A DNA stretch of 21,513 nt from positions 1 through 21,513 of the forward strand of contig CAZKTU010000101.1 of NCBI GenBank assembly GCA_964555675.1. Direction: 5' to 3'. This document shows positions 13,571 to 19,967 of this stretch, piece by piece. This DNA is from CAIWXH01 sp964555675 (lineage in GTDB: Bacteria; Chloroflexota; Chloroflexia; Chloroflexales; Chloroflexaceae). The notes under the pieces were generated by a model. The model was not told the origin of the DNA and did not search any database. It saw only the letters and a list, made by a program, of their open reading frames with translations. Position 1 is the first letter of the stretch; each line of letters starts with the position of its first letter. Position numbers and translations under genes: made by a program.

Positions 13571-14632
13571 CTACGGCAGCGCGATCGGCGTCAGCTTCTT
13601 CGCAGCCAGGACCTTGTTGAGCGGCTCGAGGGCGTAGATGCCGCTCAGGTCGGGCTTGCTGTCGCCCAGGAAGCCCAGCTCGAAGGCGTGGTCGGCCGAG
13701 ACGAACAGGGTGCTCGCCAGGGGGTCATAGGTGAAGTCGACCGTCGTGAGGGCCTGGTCGAGCACCTCGCGCGGCAGCGGCGCCGTGGTGATGCGCTCGA
13801 TCTCCTGGTTGACCAGGCCCTTGGCCTCCTCGGGGTTCGCGGCGATGTACTGCACCGTATCGACGTGGGCGCCCAGGAAGGCCTCGACCAGTTCGGGGCG
13901 CTCGTCGAGGAACTGCTTGCTGACGATCACGTGGGTGGTGACGAACTTGCCGTCGGGCCACTGCTCGCGCTCGTCGATGAAGACCTCGCCGCCGCCCTCC
14001 TGGAGCAGGCGGGTGGCCCAGGGCTCGGGCACCCAGGCCCCGTCGATCTCGCCCTTCTGGAAGAGGGTCAGGATGTCGGGGTTCTGGGTGGGCAGGATGG
14101 TGACCGTGCCGCCGTTGTCGGCGGTCTGCAGGCCGGCCTGCTGGACCAGGTAGCGCAGGGCGACATCCTGGGTTCCGCCGAGCTGCGGGGTGGCGAGCTT
14201 CTTGCCGCCCAAGTCGGCCGGCGAGGTGATCCCGGCCTCGGGGCGCACGACGAAGAGGGCCCCGCCCGACGAGGCCCCGGCGATAATGCGCAGGGCCGCG
14301 CCGTTGCTCTTGACATAGCCGTTGATCGCCGGGTTCGGCCCGATGTAGCCGATGTCGATCTCGCCGGCGAAGAGGGCCTCGATCAGGGCCGGGCCGGCGT
14401 TGAAGGTCTTCAGGTCGAGCGTGACATTGGGGCCCAGGGCCTCCTGGAAGCTGCCCCTGGCCGTGCCGACCAGGGCCACGGCGTGGGTCAGGTTCGGGAA
14501 GTAGGCCAGGCGCACTGTGGCGGGCGCGCCTGGGGCCGCCGGGGCGGCTGGAGTGCTCTGGCCACATGCGGCAATCAGCAAGACGAGGGGCAGGATAAAC
14601 GCCGCCGCGCGAAGGTCTCTCAGCATTCGCAT
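13571..14632 (-). CDS. ABC transporter substrate-binding lipoprotein, NitT/TauT (SsuA-like) family
   Basis: 353 residues. The start at 14630-14632 is chosen because GGGAGG lies eight bases upstream and it gives a proper lipoprotein signal: Arg-containing N-terminus, hydrophobic core, and lipobox IAAC with lipidated C23. A Ser/Ala/Pro linker follows, then the periplasmic-binding fold: VRLAYFPNLTHAVALVG, IDIGYIGPNPAINGY, the ligand-pocket SSGGALFVV, LGGKKLATPQLGGTQD, and GAWVPEPWATRLL. These are features of the sulfonate/nitrate/taurine-binding group. In a Chloroflexota-like monoderm cell it would be anchored to the outer face of the membrane. The position between sat and the ATPase gene argues that its ligand feeds sulfate assimilation. 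Sulfate, sulfonate or another sulfur compound are all possible. Confidence 0.9.
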   Translation of the reverse strand: MRMLRDLRAAAFILPLVLLIAACGQSTPAAPAAPGAPATVRLAYFPNLTHAVALVGTARGSFQEALGPNVTLDLKTFNAGPALIEALFAGEIDIGYIGPNPAINGYVKSNGAALRIIAGASSGGALFVVRPEAGITSPADLGGKKLATPQLGGTQDVALRYLVQQAGLQTADNGGTVTILPTQNPDILTLFQKGEIDGAWVPEPWATRLLQEGGGEVFIDEREQWPDGKFVTTHVIVSKQFLDERPELVEAFLGAHVDTVQYIAANPEEAKGLVNQEIERITTAPLPREVLDQALTTVDFTYDPLASTLFVSADHAFELGFLGDSKPDLSGIYALEPLNKVLAAKKLTPIALP

Positions 14633-14668
14633 TCGAGGTACCTCCCTTACATTCGCCTGAAACATACG

Positions 14669-15841
14669 TTACGCCGCAGGGGCCGATTGTAAAGCCTCGA
14701 TCAAGACCCGAGCCACCTCGGGGCGGGTGAACTCGGGCGGGGGCGCCTCGCCGGCGCGCAGCAGCTCGCGCACCTTCGTGCCGCTCAGCGTCAGGTGGTG
14801 GGCGCCGTCGTGGGGGCAGGTGCGCGACGAGGCCACGCTCGAGCAGGTGCGGCAGTAGAAGGTGTGCTCGAAGCGCAGCGGCGTGATCGCCAGGTCGCCC
14901 GGGCGCAGCGTGTCGAAGATGCGCTGGGCGTCGTAGGTGCCGTAGTAGTTGCCTACGCCGGCGTGGTCGCGCCCGACGATGAAGTGGGTGCAGCCGTAGT
15001 TCTGGCGGGCGATGGCGTGCAGCAGCGCCTCGCGCGGGCCGGCGTAGCGCATGGCGGCGGGGAAGACCGCCAGCAGGGTGCGCGAGGCCGGGTAGTAGCC
15101 CTGCAGCAGCACCTCGTACGAGCGCACGCGCACTTCGGCGGGCAGGTCGTCGTCTTTGGTCGCGCCCACCAGCGGGTGCAGCAGCAGGCCGTCTACCAGC
15201 TCGAGGGCGGCCTTCTGGATGTACTCGTGGGCCCGGTGGATGGGGTTGCGGGTCTGGAACCCGACAATTGTCTGCCAGCCCCGTTCGGCGAAGGCCGCGC
15301 GGCTCTCGGCGGGGGTCAGGTGCAGCTGTGGAAAGCGGGGGGCCGGCCGATCAATCAGCCATACCTCGCCGCCCAGCAGGGTCTGCCCCTGCCCGTAGAT
15401 GCGCGCGACGCCGGGGTGGGCTTCGTCGGTGGTCTTATAGACCTCGGCGGCCTCGCGGCGCGGGTCGGCCGCGTAGCGCTCGCGCAGCTCGAGCAGGCCG
15501 ACCAGCTGGCCGTCGGGCGCGTGGAGGGCCACCGGGTCGCCGTCGCGCAGCTGCTGGGCCTCGGCGCTACTCACGGGCAGGGTGATCGGGATCGGCCAGA
15601 GGGTCCCGTTGGCCAGGCGTCCCTCGCCGACGACGCTCGCATAGTCGGCGCGGCCGAGGAAGCCGCTCAGGGGGCTGAAGACGCCCGTGGCGATCAGCTC
15701 GAGGTCCGAGAGGCCGACCTCGGTCAGGGTGATGCGCGGGGCGTGCCGCGCACGGGCGATCGCCTCGTCGCGGGCGGTGCCCCGTAGCACCCGGTCGATC
15801 AGGGTCCCGCCGTGCGGGTTGATGCTCTGCGTGGTGGGCAT
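14669..15841 (-). CDS. sat: Sulfate adenylyltransferase (ATP sulfurylase), homo-oligomeric type
   Basis: 390 residues. It activates sulfate with ATP to give APS and pyrophosphate, the first step of sulfate assimilation. Catalytic motifs are GFQTRNPIHRAHE (194-206) and VGRDHAGVG (289-297), with PLVGATKDDDLPAEVRV between them. A zinc-binding segment is visible in FYCRTCSSV (C330, C333) and RTCPHDGAHHLTLSGTKVRE (C342 with following His residues), as in bacterial Sat of the dissimilatory/assimilatory single-chain type and unlike CysD/CysN. The start at 15839-15841 is preferred because GGGGAG precedes it by four bases; an ATG four codons earlier lacks a site. cysH lies 112 bp upstream, and the binding-protein gene starts 36 bp downstream. 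Confidence 0.96.
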   Translation of the reverse strand: MPTTQSINPHGGTLIDRVLRGTARDEAIARARHAPRITLTEVGLSDLELIATGVFSPLSGFLGRADYASVVGEGRLANGTLWPIPITLPVSSAEAQQLRDGDPVALHAPDGQLVGLLELRERYAADPRREAAEVYKTTDEAHPGVARIYGQGQTLLGGEVWLIDRPAPRFPQLHLTPAESRAAFAERGWQTIVGFQTRNPIHRAHEYIQKAALELVDGLLLHPLVGATKDDDLPAEVRVRSYEVLLQGYYPASRTLLAVFPAAMRYAGPREALLHAIARQNYGCTHFIVGRDHAGVGNYYGTYDAQRIFDTLRPGDLAITPLRFEHTFYCRTCSSVASSRTCPHDGAHHLTLSGTKVRELLRAGEAPPPEFTRPEVARVLIEALQSAPAA

Positions 15842-15953
15842 ACGTCTCCCCATAGCATTGCCGATGGCCCGACTGCCGATTGCCGACTCCGGCGCGTTGG
15901 GCGACGCTGCCCGTGGTGGTTCCGGAAGGATGCAGGATCAAGCTGGCGCGGGC

Positions 15954-16667
15954 TCAGGTATGTAGCCCGCATTCGGTCTTGGCGAAGCCGCTCCAGCGGC
16001 CGCTCCGCCCATCGTCGCCCCCCGCCGGACGGGTGCAGGGGACGCAGCCGAGGCTCGGGTAGCCCTGGTCGAGCAGCGGGTTGTACGGGACGCTGTTGGC
16101 GCTGATGTAGCCCCAGACCTCGCGCTCGCCCCAGTAGGCCAGGGGGCTGAGCTTCAGCAGCCCGTGCTTCGCGCTCCATTGAACCGGCTCCGTCGTCGCC
16201 CTGTGCGCGGTCTGCTCACGCCTGATGCCGCTGACCCAGGCCGCGTACGGGGCCAGGGCCTCGGCCAGGGGCGCGACTTTGCGGATGGCGCAGCAGCGGT
16301 CGGGGTCGCGCCCATAGAGCTCGGGGCCGTGGATGCGCTCCTGCTCGTCCAGGCTCAGGGCCGGGCGCCGCAGCTCGATCGTCACCCCATAGTGGCGCGC
16401 CGCCGCCTCGGCCAGGGCGTAGGTCGCGGGGAAGAGCAGGTCGGTGTCCAGGAAGATCACGGCCAGCGGCAGGCCCGCTCGGGCGACCATGTCGAGCAGA
16501 ACCATGCCGGCCGCCCCGCCGAAGCTGCAGGTCAGGGCCGCCCTGGGGCCGAACTGCTCTGCCGCCCAGGCCAACAAGGCTTGCGGCGGCGCGGCGCGAA
16601 AGCGCTCGTTCAGCGCCCCGAGTTCGCGCTCCGACCAGGCCGCCGACAAGCGAGGGTTGGTGCTCAT
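15954..16667 (-). CDS. cysH: Phosphoadenylyl/adenylyl-sulfate reductase, [4Fe-4S] type
   Basis: 237 residues. It reduces APS and/or PAPS to sulfite with thioredoxin-type electrons. The nucleotide-binding start is TCSFGGAAGMVLLDM (46-60), with FLDTDLLFP (72-80). The cluster cysteines are CC at 125-126 (DRCCAIRK) and CxxC at 208/211 (LGCVPCTRP). The catalytic Cys is C233 in KTECGLH at the extreme C-terminus. Presence of CC and CxxC marks the iron-sulfur class, whose members usually use APS (known for plant-type and many bacterial enzymes), while some, such as B. subtilis CysH, use both. First gene of the cys operon, with GGGAG five bases from the ATG and a dedicated promoter. CysC in the same operon makes dual substrate use plausible. 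Confidence 0.94.
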   Translation of the reverse strand: MSTNPRLSAAWSERELGALNERFRAAPPQALLAWAAEQFGPRAALTCSFGGAAGMVLLDMVARAGLPLAVIFLDTDLLFPATYALAEAAARHYGVTIELRRPALSLDEQERIHGPELYGRDPDRCCAIRKVAPLAEALAPYAAWVSGIRREQTAHRATTEPVQWSAKHGLLKLSPLAYWGEREVWGYISANSVPYNPLLDQGYPSLGCVPCTRPAGGDDGRSGRWSGFAKTECGLHT

Positions 16668-16712
16668 AGGGCTCCCGTGGATGAGCGCTGCGGGTGACGC
16701 TCGCGTGGCAAA

Positions 16713-16741
16713 ATCTTAATATAATCAGTTTATAATGTCAA
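16713..16741 (-). promoter_or_regulatory. Promoter of the cysH-sat-transporter-cysC-cysI operon
   Basis: Minus-strand TTGACA (16736-16741) is separated by 17 bp from TAAGAT (16713-16718). The predicted start is near 16706, giving a leader of about 39 nt before cysH. The -35 hexamer lies inside the last codons of the upstream chelatase gene. The region is strikingly AT-rich within GC-rich DNA. Confidence 0.75.
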
Positions 16742-17464
16742 GTATGGAATCCTATCGGCGAGCACATCGGCCAGCAGCGGGTCGTAGCCTAAATATTCGG
16801 CTAGCACGATATGTGCGGCCGGGTGAGCAGCCTGGGCCTCGGCCACGGCGGCGGGCATATCCTCGGCCGCGTGGCCGCCGAACTGCAGCAGGTAGGGCAC
16901 GACCACGACGTGGCCGAAGCCGGCCGCGAGCTGCTGCGCGATGGCGGCGGGGATGGCGGGCTCGTTCAGCCCGAGGTAGCAGACATCGACCGCGGCGAAG
17001 GCGTCGAGGGCCGCAACTTGCCCGGCGACCGCGACGATGGGCGCGTTCGCGGCGGGGTCGGGGCTACCATGGGCGGCGAGCAGCACGGCGCTGCCGGGGC
17101 CCGCGCCGGCCTCCTCGGCGCGGCGGCGCACCAGGGCGGCCAGGGCCGGGTGCGCGCCCAGGGGCTCGGCCTGGGCGATGGCGCAGTGCGGGTAGGTCGC
17201 CCGCAGCTCGGCGAGGGCGTTGGCCAGGGCCACCCGCGTGAAGTAGCCGGGCACAAGAAAGTATGGCAGCACCGTCACGGCGGTCGCCCCGCGCGCGGTC
17301 AGCCGGCTCATAGCCTCGTCCAGGGTCGGGCGGCTGTAGTTGATGAAGGCCGCGGCAGTCAGGGGCGCCGCGCCCCGCTCGCGCAGCCGTGTCGCCAGGC
17401 GCATCATCGCCGCCCCCGAGCCAGCCCTCAAGCTCCCGTGTCCGGCCAGTAGTAGCGCGTGCAT
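16730..17464 (-). CDS. Sirohydrochlorin chelatase-like protein (CbiX/SirB type, tandem domains)
   Basis: 244 residues made of two CbiX-type halves. It is expected to insert Fe2+ (or Co2+) into sirohydrochlorin; in this operon, iron for siroheme is likely. The N-half starts LLLAGHGSLRAGSG (H9), with VLPYFLVPGYFTRV at 65-78. The C-half has VLLAAHGSPDP (H132) and VPYLLQFGGHAAEDMP (189-204; H198). Metal-chelating enzymes of this group use a pair of His residues, and here the complete pair is in the C-half. The ATG lies 3 bases after the stop codon of cobA once the artefactual duplication is removed, and no clear binding site is seen, so coupling is likely. The stop codon TAA lies within the promoter of cysH. 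The symbol is left empty because cbiX and sirB cannot be told apart by eye. Confidence 0.85.
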   Translation of the reverse strand: MHALLLAGHGSLRAGSGAAMMRLATRLRERGAAPLTAAAFINYSRPTLDEAMSRLTARGATAVTVLPYFLVPGYFTRVALANALAELRATYPHCAIAQAEPLGAHPALAALVRRRAEEAGAGPGSAVLLAAHGSPDPAANAPIVAVAGQVAALDAFAAVDVCYLGLNEPAIPAAIAQQLAAGFGHVVVVPYLLQFGGHAAEDMPAAVAEAQAAHPAAHIVLAEYLGYDPLLADVLADRIPYLTL

Positions 17465-17467
17465 GGG

Positions 17468-17522
17468 CTAATCGGCCGCCACGGGCAGCGCGCGCGCCGG
17501 GTCGAACCAGGCCAGGGCCGCG
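17468..17522 (-). other. Duplicated 3' end of cobA, assembly artefact
   Basis: These 55 bases are identical to 17623-17677, the last 18 codons of cobA including its TAG stop codon. They lie on the other side of a 100-N gap. The simplest reading is that two contigs overlapping by 55 bp were joined with a fixed-size gap instead of being merged. It should not be annotated as a second gene. Confidence 0.9.
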
Positions 17523-17622
17523 NNNNNNNNNNNNNNNNNNNNNNNNNNNNNNNNNNNNNNNNNNNNNNNNNNNNNNNNNNNNNNNNNNNNNNNNNNNNNN
17601 NNNNNNNNNNNNNNNNNNNNNN
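17523..17622. other. Spurious 100-N assembly gap
   Basis: Exactly 100 N flanked by a perfect 55-bp direct repeat. Deleting one repeat copy and the N run gives a clean junction: cobA stop codon, three bases, then the chelatase ATG. Real missing sequence is therefore unlikely. Confidence 0.88.
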
Positions 17623-18399
17623 CTAATCGGCCGCCACGGGCAGCGCGCGCGCCGGGTCGAACCAGGCCAGGGCCGCGTGCAGCCCGACCACCTCGCCGAC
17701 CACCAGCAGGGCGGGGGGCTCGAGGCCGGCCTGGGCCACGGCCTCGGCGATGGTCGCCAGGGTCGCCACGACCAGCGTCTGCTCGGCGGTGCTGCCCCAG
17801 CGCACCACGGCCGCCGGGGTCGCGCCGGGGCGCCCGTGGGCGACGAGCTGGGCGCTGATCTCGGCCAGGCGCCCCACGCCCATCAGGAAGACCAGGGTGT
17901 CGATGCCATGGGCCAGAGCCTGCCAGCGCAGCCGCGAGTCGGCCCGGCCCGGCGGCTCGTGGCCGGTGACCACGGCGAACGAGGCGGCGTGCTCGCGGTG
18001 GGTCAGGGGGATGCCGGCGTAGGCCGGCGCGGCAATCGCCGAGCTGACCCCCGGCACCACCTCCCAGCGCACCCCGGCCGCCTGCAGGGCCTCGGCCTCC
18101 TCGCCGCCGCGCCCGAAGACGAACGGGTCGCCGCCCTTGAGGCGCACCACCCGCTTCCCTGCCCGGGCCCGCTCGACCAGCAGCCGGTTGATCCACTCCT
18201 GCGGCCTGGTGGGGCCGCCGGCCCGCTTGCCCGCGTCGATGATCTCGGCCTCGGGCCGGCACTCGGCCAGCAGCTCGAGGCCGATCAGGGCGTCGTGGAC
18301 CACGACCTCGGCGGCCCGCAGCAGCCGCAGCCCCTTGACCGTGATCAGTTCGGGGTCGCCGGGACCCGCGCCCACCAGCGAGACCAGGCCCTGGCTCAT
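17623..18399 (-). CDS. cobA: Uroporphyrinogen-III C-methyltransferase
   Basis: 258 residues, the standard length for the stand-alone enzyme. It adds two methyl groups from S-adenosylmethionine to uroporphyrinogen III, giving precorrin-2, the entry to siroheme and cobalamin. Motifs are SLVGAGPGDPELITVKG (7-23), VRLKGGDPFVFGRGGEE (85-101), PGVSSAIAAPAYAGIPLTHR (116-135), DTLVFLMGV (167-175), and PAAVVRWGSTAEQ (195-207). The ATG overlaps the upstream dehydrogenase stop codon by four bases (ATGA). In enterobacteria this activity is fused to the next enzyme as CysG; here the two are separate but overlapping genes. Because the sulfite reductase operon follows, siroheme is the likely end product. 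Confidence 0.95.
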   Translation of the reverse strand: MSQGLVSLVGAGPGDPELITVKGLRLLRAAEVVVHDALIGLELLAECRPEAEIIDAGKRAGGPTRPQEWINRLLVERARAGKRVVRLKGGDPFVFGRGGEEAEALQAAGVRWEVVPGVSSAIAAPAYAGIPLTHREHAASFAVVTGHEPPGRADSRLRWQALAHGIDTLVFLMGVGRLAEISAQLVAHGRPGATPAAVVRWGSTAEQTLVVATLATIAEAVAQAGLEPPALLVVGEVVGLHAALAWFDPARALPVAAD

Positions 18400-18983
18400 G
18401 GGTGTACCTCGTGCTCGTGAGGCCGCTCGGGGCGCTGCTCGTCACACAGCCGGGCGATCGCCGCGGCCCGCGCCTCGGCGGGCAGGCCGCGTAGCTGCGC
18501 AGCCCCCGCGAGGGCGGCGGCATACCCAGGCCCGTAGCGCGCCGCCAGCTCGGCCCGCAGGTGGGCGGCGAAGCCGGGGCAGCGCCCGCCGGTCGAGACG
18601 GTCAGCAGCAGGTCGCCGCGCCGCACGCTGGCCACCGTGTGGAAGCTGCCCGCGCTCGGGTCGTCGGCCAGGTTGACCAGGATGCCCCTGGCCCGCGCCT
18701 CGGCGGCGACCCGGGCGTTGGCCGCCGGGTCGTCCGTCGCCGCGAAGGCCAGGGCCGCGCCCGCGAGATCGCCCTCCTCGTAGGGCCGGGCCCAATGCTC
18801 GAGGCGCCCCTCGTCGCGCCATGTGGCGAGGGTGGGCGTCAGGCCCGGGCTCACCACCAGGGGGCGCGCCCCGGCCTCGAGCAGGCCGGCCACCTTGCGC
18901 TGGGCGACGGGGCCGCCGCCCACGACCACGCAGCGCGCGCCGGACAGGTCGGTCAGGATGATCGGGTAGCTGGTCGCGGCCAC
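18396..18983 (-). CDS. Precorrin-2 dehydrogenase (siroheme synthase N-domain type)
   Basis: 195 residues. It oxidises precorrin-2 to sirohydrochlorin with NAD+, the step between the methyltransferase and the chelatase. The N-terminal Rossmann motif is VVVGGGPVAQRKVAGLLEAG (19-38). NLADDPSAGSFHTVASV (104-120) and LLLTVSTGGRCPGFAAHLR (125-143) are the family segments after it. Family members are about 200 residues when not fused. Translation starts at a GTG (18981-18983) preceded by GAGAGG eight bases upstream; DUF1684 ends 12 bp before. Some relatives (CysG, Met8p) also chelate iron, but a separate chelatase gene is present in this operon, so dehydrogenase-only activity (SirC-like) is likely. 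Confidence 0.92.
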   Translation of the reverse strand: MAATSYPIILTDLSGARCVVVGGGPVAQRKVAGLLEAGARPLVVSPGLTPTLATWRDEGRLEHWARPYEEGDLAGAALAFAATDDPAANARVAAEARARGILVNLADDPSAGSFHTVASVRRGDLLLTVSTGGRCPGFAAHLRAELAARYGPGYAAALAGAAQLRGLPAEARAAAIARLCDEQRPERPHEHEVHP

Positions 18984-18995
18984 GGCTCAGGCCTC

Positions 18996-19832
18996 TCAGT
19001 GCTGCTCCAGGGGCGCCAGCTCGCCGGCCTGGATGGCCACGGGCAGGTGGTTCTGGAAGGGCGGCAGCGGGCAGGTGGCGAAGCTGGTGAAGGCGCAGGG
19101 CGGGTTGTAGGCTCGGTTGAAGTCGAGCTCGACCAGGCCCGCGGCGGGCGGCGGGGTCGAGAGGTAGCGCCCCGCGCCGTAGGTCTCGCCTCCGCTGCTG
19201 CGGTCGCGGAAGAGGATCTGCAGGCCGCCGCCGTAGCCGGCCGTGGCGTCGAGGCGCAGCTCGCGGCCCTCAAGGGTGAAGACCAGAGCCCCCGGGCTCG
19301 GCTGCTCGCTGGTGTCGCCCAGGATGTTGGTGATCGCCAAGGGCCGCGGTGGGTCGTACGGCTCGAAGCGGGCGCTCAGCCTGTAGTCCGCCCGGGGCGC
19401 GTGCCAGCGACGCCCTGTGAAGGCGGCCCTGCTCGGGTGCTCGGGGTCGCGCACGCGCACGCCCAGACGCTCGCCCCGCCTGATGATCTGCAGCGTCACG
19501 CGCCCGACGCTCAGCACGTCGGGGGCGGCGCGCTCGTCCGTCTGCAGGGGCCGCAGCTCGGCCGGTGCCCCGTTCAGCAGCAGCGGCTCGCCGGCCGAGC
19601 TCAGGCTGACCACCCCCTCGCGCAGACAGATCTCGCCCACCAGGGCGGGGGCGACCGCGGGGTCCAGCCTGATGGCGCAGCCCTCGTCGCTGCCGACGCT
19701 GTTGGCGCCCTCGCTCAGCCAGAAGAGGCCGGCCAGGCTGAGCCAGCTGTCGGGCGCCCGCAGCGAGCGCTCTTGCTCGGCCCGCCAGGCCCCCAGTTCC
19801 TCCAGGTAGCGCTCGAGCGACGTGTCGGCCAT
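18996..19832 (-). CDS. DUF1684 family protein
   Basis: 278 residues. The family is defined by segments all visible here: WLSLAGLFWLSEGANSVGS near the N-terminus (30-48), GRYLSTPPP, and the C-terminal LDFNRAYNPPCAFTSFATCP with QNHLPVAIQAGE. The function of DUF1684 is not known. It has no signal peptide and is probably cytoplasmic. The start at 19830-19832 is selected because CGGAG lies six to seven bases upstream; an in-frame ATG ten codons earlier (19860-19862) is possible but lacks a site. It is the first gene of the siroheme operon and lies downstream of a good promoter. Whether it has any link to tetrapyrroles or only shares the promoter cannot be judged from sequence. Confidence 0.88.
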   Translation of the reverse strand: MADTSLERYLEELGAWRAEQERSLRAPDSWLSLAGLFWLSEGANSVGSDEGCAIRLDPAVAPALVGEICLREGVVSLSSAGEPLLLNGAPAELRPLQTDERAAPDVLSVGRVTLQIIRRGERLGVRVRDPEHPSRAAFTGRRWHAPRADYRLSARFEPYDPPRPLAITNILGDTSEQPSPGALVFTLEGRELRLDATAGYGGGLQILFRDRSSGGETYGAGRYLSTPPPAAGLVELDFNRAYNPPCAFTSFATCPLPPFQNHLPVAIQAGELAPLEQH

Positions 19833-19876
19833 GGATGCTCCGGAAGTTGTTGACATTCTCACCTCAGATTGTGGGA

Positions 19877-19905
19877 TTTATAGCAGGAGACCCCGCCCCT
19901 GTCAA
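19877..19905 (-). promoter_or_regulatory. Promoter of the DUF1684-siroheme operon, TTGACA-17-TATAAA
   Basis: Minus-strand TTGACA (19900-19905) and TATAAA (19877-19882) are separated by 17 bp. The predicted start is near 19870, with a leader of about 38 nt. The -35 box sits in the loop of an 8-bp GC-rich inverted repeat (19891-19913). Confidence 0.8.
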
Positions 19906-19913
19906 GGGCGGGG
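19891..19913. repeat. GC-rich inverted repeat around the -35 box
   Basis: CCCCGCCC (19891-19898) and GGGCGGGG (19906-19913) flank a 7-nt loop. It lies after the ABC-2 permease stop codon (19968) and overlaps the siroheme promoter. It could be the permease terminator, but it lacks a T-run in that direction, or an operator over the promoter. Confidence 0.5.
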
Positions 19914-19967
19914 CCACTGCAGTATAACAAAAGCTTGCCGCGGGGCCGGAGGCGCGGAATGCTGCGG

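Noticed and set aside
13538..14692. A 384-codon plus-strand open frame opposite the substrate-binding protein gene
   Set aside because: It is the antisense of a recognised lipoprotein gene, with no ribosome binding site and a biased, repeat-like composition.
17468..17677. A genuine direct repeat or attachment-site duplication (for example from an insertion)
   Set aside because: The two copies are perfect and flank exactly 100 N, with no mobile-element genes nearby; unmerged contig overlap is simpler.
17468..18523. A 351-codon minus-strand frame crossing the second N gap
   Set aside because: It depends on translated N residues and on duplicated sequence, and is out of frame with cobA and the dehydrogenase.
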